Shown here piece after piece: positions 60,305 to 64,000 of a DNA stretch of 64,000 nucleotides. The notes beneath the pieces were generated by a model that was not told the DNA's origin, searched no databases, and saw nothing but the letters and a program-made list of their open reading frames with translations. The DNA lies in contig BSBM01002110.1 in NCBI GenBank assembly GCA_027924585.1, positions 62,001-126,000 on the forward strand, in the 5' to 3' direction. Numbering within the stretch: the first letter of the stretch is position 1; every line of letters starts with the position of its first letter. Position numbers and translations under genes: made by a program. Origin of the DNA: Larix kaempferi. Taxonomy: Eukaryota > Streptophyta > Pinopsida > Pinales > Pinaceae.

Positions 60305-62524
60305 ATGCACGGTCGATTTTCAACTTTGACCAACTTCTCGGAATTTAAATTTGAGAATGGATTTGGATGTCACATTGGTAGACGAGCGTCCACGCCAACT
60401 TTCGTAACGTTCAGAGCTATTTTCTCCCCCTTTAAGCCCAAATCTAGCGAAAACGCACGGTCGAGTTTCGAATTTGACCAACTTCTCGGAATTAAAAATT
60501 GAGCATAGATTTGGATGTCCCGTTGGTAGACAAATGCGCACGCCAACTTTTGTCACATTACGAGCTAATTTCACACCCTTTAAGGTCAAGTCGAGCGAAA
60601 GAGCATGGTCGAGTTTCGAATTTGACCAACTTCTCGGAATTGAAAATTGAGCATAGATTTGGATGTCCCGTTGGTAGACAAATGCGCATGCCAACTTTCG
60701 TCACATTCCGAGCTATTTTCTCACCCTTTAAGCCGAAGTCTAGCGAAAATGCACGGTCGATTCTCAACTTTGACCAACTTATCAGAGTTGAAATTTGAAA
60801 ATAGATTTGGATATCCCGTTGGTAGGCAAGTGCACATGCCAACTTTCGTGACGTTACGAGCTATTTTCTCCGCCTTTAAGCTCAACTCTAGCAAAAACGC
60901 ACGGTCGAGTTTCGAATTTGACCAACTTCTCGGAATTGAAAACTGAGCATAGATTTGGATGTCCCGTTGGTAGACAAATGCGCACGCCAACTTTCGTGAC
61001 GTTCCGAGCTATTTTCTCACATATTAAGCCTAAGTCTAGCGAAAACGCACGGTCGAGTTTTGAATTTGACCAACTTCTCGGAGTTGAAAATTGAGCATAG
61101 ACTTGGATGTCCCGTTGGTAGACGAGCGTCCGCGCCAACTTTCGTAACGTTCCGAGCTATTCTCACACCCTTTAAGCCCAAGTCTAGCGAAAACGCACGA
61201 TCGAGTTTCAACTTTGATTAACTTCTCGGAATTGAAATTTGAGAATAGATTTGGATGTCCCGTTGGTAGACGAATGCGCACGCCAATTTTCATGACGTTC
61301 CGAGCTATTTTCTCATGCTTTAAGCCTAAGTCCATCGAAAATGCACGGTCAATTTTCAACTTTGACCAACTTCTCAGAATTTAAATTTGAGAATGGATTT
61401 GGATGTCACATTGGTAGACGAGCGTCTACGCCAACTTTCGTGACGTTCCGAGCTATTTTCACACCCTTTAAGCCCAAGTCTAGCGAAAACGCACGATGGA
61501 GTTTCAACTTTGACCAACTTCTCGGAATTGAAATTTGAGAATAGTTTTGGATGTCCCATTGGTAGAAAAGCGTCCACACCAACTTTCGTGACGTTGCGAG
61601 CTATTTTCATCCCATTTAAGCCCAACTCTACAGAAAACGCACAGTCGCGTTTCATCTTTGACCAACTTCTCGGAATTGAAAATTGAGAATATATTTGGAT
61701 GTCCCATTTGTACACATGCACGCACAGCACCTTTCATGACGTTACGAGCTATTTTCACGCCCTTTATTCCCAAGTCTAGTGAAAACCCATGGTGGCATTT
61801 CGACTTTGATCAACTTCTGGGAATTGAAATTTGAGAATGGATTTGGATGTCTCGTTAGTAGACAAGTGCGCACGCCAACTTTCGTGACGTTCCAAGCTAT
61901 TTTCTTGCCCTTTAAGCCTAAGTCTAGTGAAAACGCACGGTAAATTTTCAACTTTGACCAACTTCTCGTAATTGAAATTTGAGAATAGTTTTGGATGTCC
62001 CTTTGGTAGACAAGCGTCCACACCAACTTTCGTGACGTTCCGAGCTATTTTCTCCCCCTTTAAGCCCAAGTCTAGCGAAAACGCACGGTCAAGTTTCAAA
62101 TTTGACCAACTTCTCGGAATTGAAAATTGAGCATAGATTTGGTTGTCCCGTTGGTAGACAAATGCGCACGCCAACTTTCGTGACGTTCCGAGCTATTTTC
62201 TCACCCTTTAAGCCTAAGTCTAGCGAAAATGCACTGTCGATTTTCAACTTTGACCAACTTCTCAGAATTTAAATTTGAGAATAGATTTGGATGTCACATT
62301 GGTAGACGAGCGTCCACGCCAACTTTCGTGACGCTCCGAGCTATTTTCACACCCTTTAAGCCCAAGTCGAGCGAAAACGCACGATCGAGTTTCAACTTCG
62401 ACTAACCTCTCGGAATTGAAATTTGAGAATAGTTTTGGATGTCCCATTGGTAGACAAGCGTCCACACCAACTTTCGTGACGTTCCGAGCTATTTTCTTCC
62501 CCTTTAAGCCCAAGTCTAGCGAAA
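60305..62524 (+). repeat. HOR copy H19, 15-mer with a different junction
   Basis: 2220 bp, also lacking M16-M23. Unlike H1, H7 and H15 it has the ordinary 'ctttaagcctaag' and 'gaaatttgag', and the junction reads 'ttcttcccctttaag' (about 62,494) rather than 'ttctgcccctttaag'. M3 starts with 'gcgaaagagcatgg' (about 60,595). Confidence 0.92.
62377..62524 (+). repeat. Hybrid monomer M15/M23, 15-mer junction in H19 (different)
   Basis: The left part is M15 with the ordinary 'gaaatttgag'; the right part reads 'ttcttcccctttaagccc', which matches neither M15 ('ttctccccc') nor M23 ('ttctgcccc') at the third variable base. Monomer content equals the other 15-mers, but the flanking markers differ. Confidence 0.85.
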
Positions 62525-64000
62525 ATGCACGGTCGATTTTCAACTTTGACCAACTTCTCGGAATTTAAATTTGAGAATGGATTTGGATGTCACATTGGTA
62601 GACGAGCGTCCACGCCAACTTTCGTAACGTTCAGAGCTATTTTCTCCCCCTTTAAGCCCAAATCTAGCGAAAACGCACGGTCGAGTTTCGAATTTGACCA
62701 ACTTCTCGGAATTAAAAATTGAGCATAGATTTGGATGTCCCGTTGGTAGACAAATGCGCACGCCAACTTTTGTCACATTACGAGCTAATTTCACACCCTT
62801 TAAGGTCAAGTCGAGCGAAAAAGCACGGTCGAGTTTCGAATTTGACCAACTTCTCGGAATTGAAAATTGAGCATAGATTTGGATGTCCCGTTGGAAGACA
62901 AATGCGCACGCCAACTTTCGTCACATTCCGAGCTATTTTCAAACCCTTTAAGCCGAAGTCTAGCGAAAATGCACGGTCGATTCTCAACTTTGACCAACTT
63001 ATCAGAGTTGAAATTTGAAAATAGATTTGGATATCCCGTTGGTAGGCAAGTGCACATGCCAACTTTCGTGACGTTACGAGCTATTTTCTTCGCCTTTAAG
63101 CTCAACTCTAGCAAAAACGCAACGGTCGAGTTTCGAATTTGACCAACTTCTCGGAATTGAAAACTGAGCATAGATTTGGATGTCCCGTTGGTAGACAAAT
63201 GCGCACGCCAACTTTCGTGACGTTCCGAGCTATTTTCTCACATATTAAGCCTAAGTCTAGCGAAAATGCACGGTCGAGTTTTGAATTTGACCAACTTCTC
63301 GGAGTTGAAAATTGAGCATAGACTTGGATGTCCCGTTGGTAGACGAGCGTCCGCGCCAACTTTCGTAACGTTCCGAGCTATTCTCACACCCTTTAAGCCC
63401 AAGTCTAGCGAAAACGCACGATCGAGTTTCAACTTTGATTAACTTCTCGGAATTGAAATTTGAGAATAGATTTGGATGTCCCGTTGGTAGACGAATGCGC
63501 ACGCCAATTTTCATGACGTTCCGAGCTATTTTCTCATGCTTTAAGCCTAAGTCCATCGAAAATGCACGGTCAATTTTCAACTTTGACCAACTTCTCAGAA
63601 TTTAAATTTGAGAATGGATTTGGATGTCACATTGGTAGACGAGCGTCCACGCCAACTTTCGTGACGTTCCGAGCTATTTTCACACCCTTTAAGCCCAAGT
63701 CTAGCGAAAACGCACGATGGAGTTTCAACTTTGACCAACTTCTCGGAATTGAAATTTGAGAATAGTTTTGGATGTCCCATTGGTAGAAAAGCGTCCACAC
63801 CAACTTTCGTGACGTTGCGAGCTATTTTCATCCCATTTAAGCCCAACTCTACAGAAAACGCACAGTCGCGTTTCATCTTTGACCAACTTCTCGGAATTGA
63901 AAATTGAGAATATATTTGGATGTCCCATTTGTACACATGCACGCACAGCACCTTTCATGACGTTACGAGCTATTTTCACGCCCTTTATTCCCAAGTCTAG
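62525..64000 (+). repeat. Partial HOR H20 at right edge (M1-M9 and most of M10)
   Basis: 1476 bp. The extra a in 'gcaacggtcg' at the start of M5 (63,121) is the same change as in H14. M3 has private 'gttggaagac' (about 62,890) and 'attttcaaaccc' (about 62,936). The window ends inside M10. Confidence 0.92.
63117..63125. other. Single-base insertion in H20 M5
   Basis: It reads 'acgcaacgg' as in H14. The surrounding variants differ ('ttcttcgcc' here, 'ttctccgcc' in H14). Confidence 0.85.

Larger units (their letters stand above)
1..64000 (+). repeat. Satellite array of 148-bp monomers with 23-mer higher-order structure
   Basis: A recognisable anchor ('ttgaccaacttctcgg' or a close variant) recurs every 148 bp over the full window, for example at 223, 371, 519 and 667. 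All monomers point the same way. Monomer types differ visibly from each other, while the same type 3404 bp away is almost identical, so the real amplification unit is the 23-mer HOR and not the monomer. There is no interruption by unique sequence or a mobile element. The length is close to the 147 bp of a nucleosome core, as in many centromeric satellites of plants and animals. A centromeric role is inference; the sequence alone does not prove it. I do not recognise the family. Confidence 0.97.

Noticed and set aside
1-64000. Hundreds of open frames of 63-140 codons on both strands, many nearly identical, looking like a repeated protein family.
   Set aside because: The frames follow the 148-bp monomer. 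Because 148 is 1 modulo 3, each frame runs through all three phases of the monomer before hitting a stop, giving lengths around 64, 94, 99 and 124 codons. Both strands are equally open and indels shift frames freely, so no coding constraint is visible.
1-64000. CRISPR-like regular repetition.
   Set aside because: The repeats are 148 bp, directly adjacent, mutually diverged and without unique spacers; this is satellite DNA.
1-64000. 'ccctttaag' in nearly every monomer as telomere-like sequence.
   Set aside because: It resembles CCCTAAA only loosely, occurs once per monomer and is never in tandem. It is just a conserved part of the satellite.
1-64000. 'tgacgtt' once per monomer as a transcription-factor (bZIP-type) site.
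   Set aside because: A short core present in hundreds of copies is expected by repetition alone, and no promoter or gene is nearby. It could be a binding sink, but nothing in the sequence supports that.

Overview
The whole 64 kb window is one uninterrupted satellite-DNA array. It holds no gene, RNA gene, transposon or unique spacer that I can support. The basic monomer is 148 bp, always in the same orientation, and about 430 copies run head to tail from the first base to the last. The setting is clearly a eukaryotic nuclear chromosome. The monomer is nucleosome-sized, the array is very homogeneous, and it has higher-order structure, all of which fit a (peri)centromeric satellite. Plant is my best guess from sequence style, but I do not recognise the family and cannot name the organism.

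The monomers form a higher-order repeat (HOR). I number the monomer types M1-M23, starting at a fixed point in the type that reads 'aatgcacggtcgattttc'. The standard HOR is 23 monomers (23 x 148 = 3404 bp). The window holds a left partial HOR (1-793), nineteen full HORs (H1-H19) and a right partial HOR (H20). Lengths in monomers, H1 to H19, are 15, 24, 26, 27, 23, 23, 15, 24, 26, 23, 23, 23, 23, 23, 15, 23, 23, 23, 15. The 15-mer lacks M16-M23. The 24-, 26- and 27-mers carry tandem gains of one, three and four monomers. Each gain or loss has a hybrid monomer at its junction, which is the mark of in-register unequal exchange.

Above the HOR level lie large block duplications. Positions 1 to about 13,740 recur at 20,425 to about 34,165 with the same order of unusual HORs (15-24-26) and nearly every private variant. 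A third, older relative lies at about 46.9-54.5 kb; it shares the 15-mer and many variants but lacks the one- and three-monomer gains. Shorter patches link H3/H4 with H5/H6, H6 with H13, H10/H11 with H13/H14, and H17 with H18.

From about 33.5 to 37.5 kb, 19 single- or two-base indels cluster, many in homopolymers. Only about six others lie in the remaining 60 kb. This tract straddles the right end of the second 13.7 kb block, so an assembly seam or poorly polished consensus must be considered there.

The many short open frames on both strands are by-products: 148 = 3 x 49 + 1, so each reading frame slides by one base per monomer and is stopped within about three monomers.
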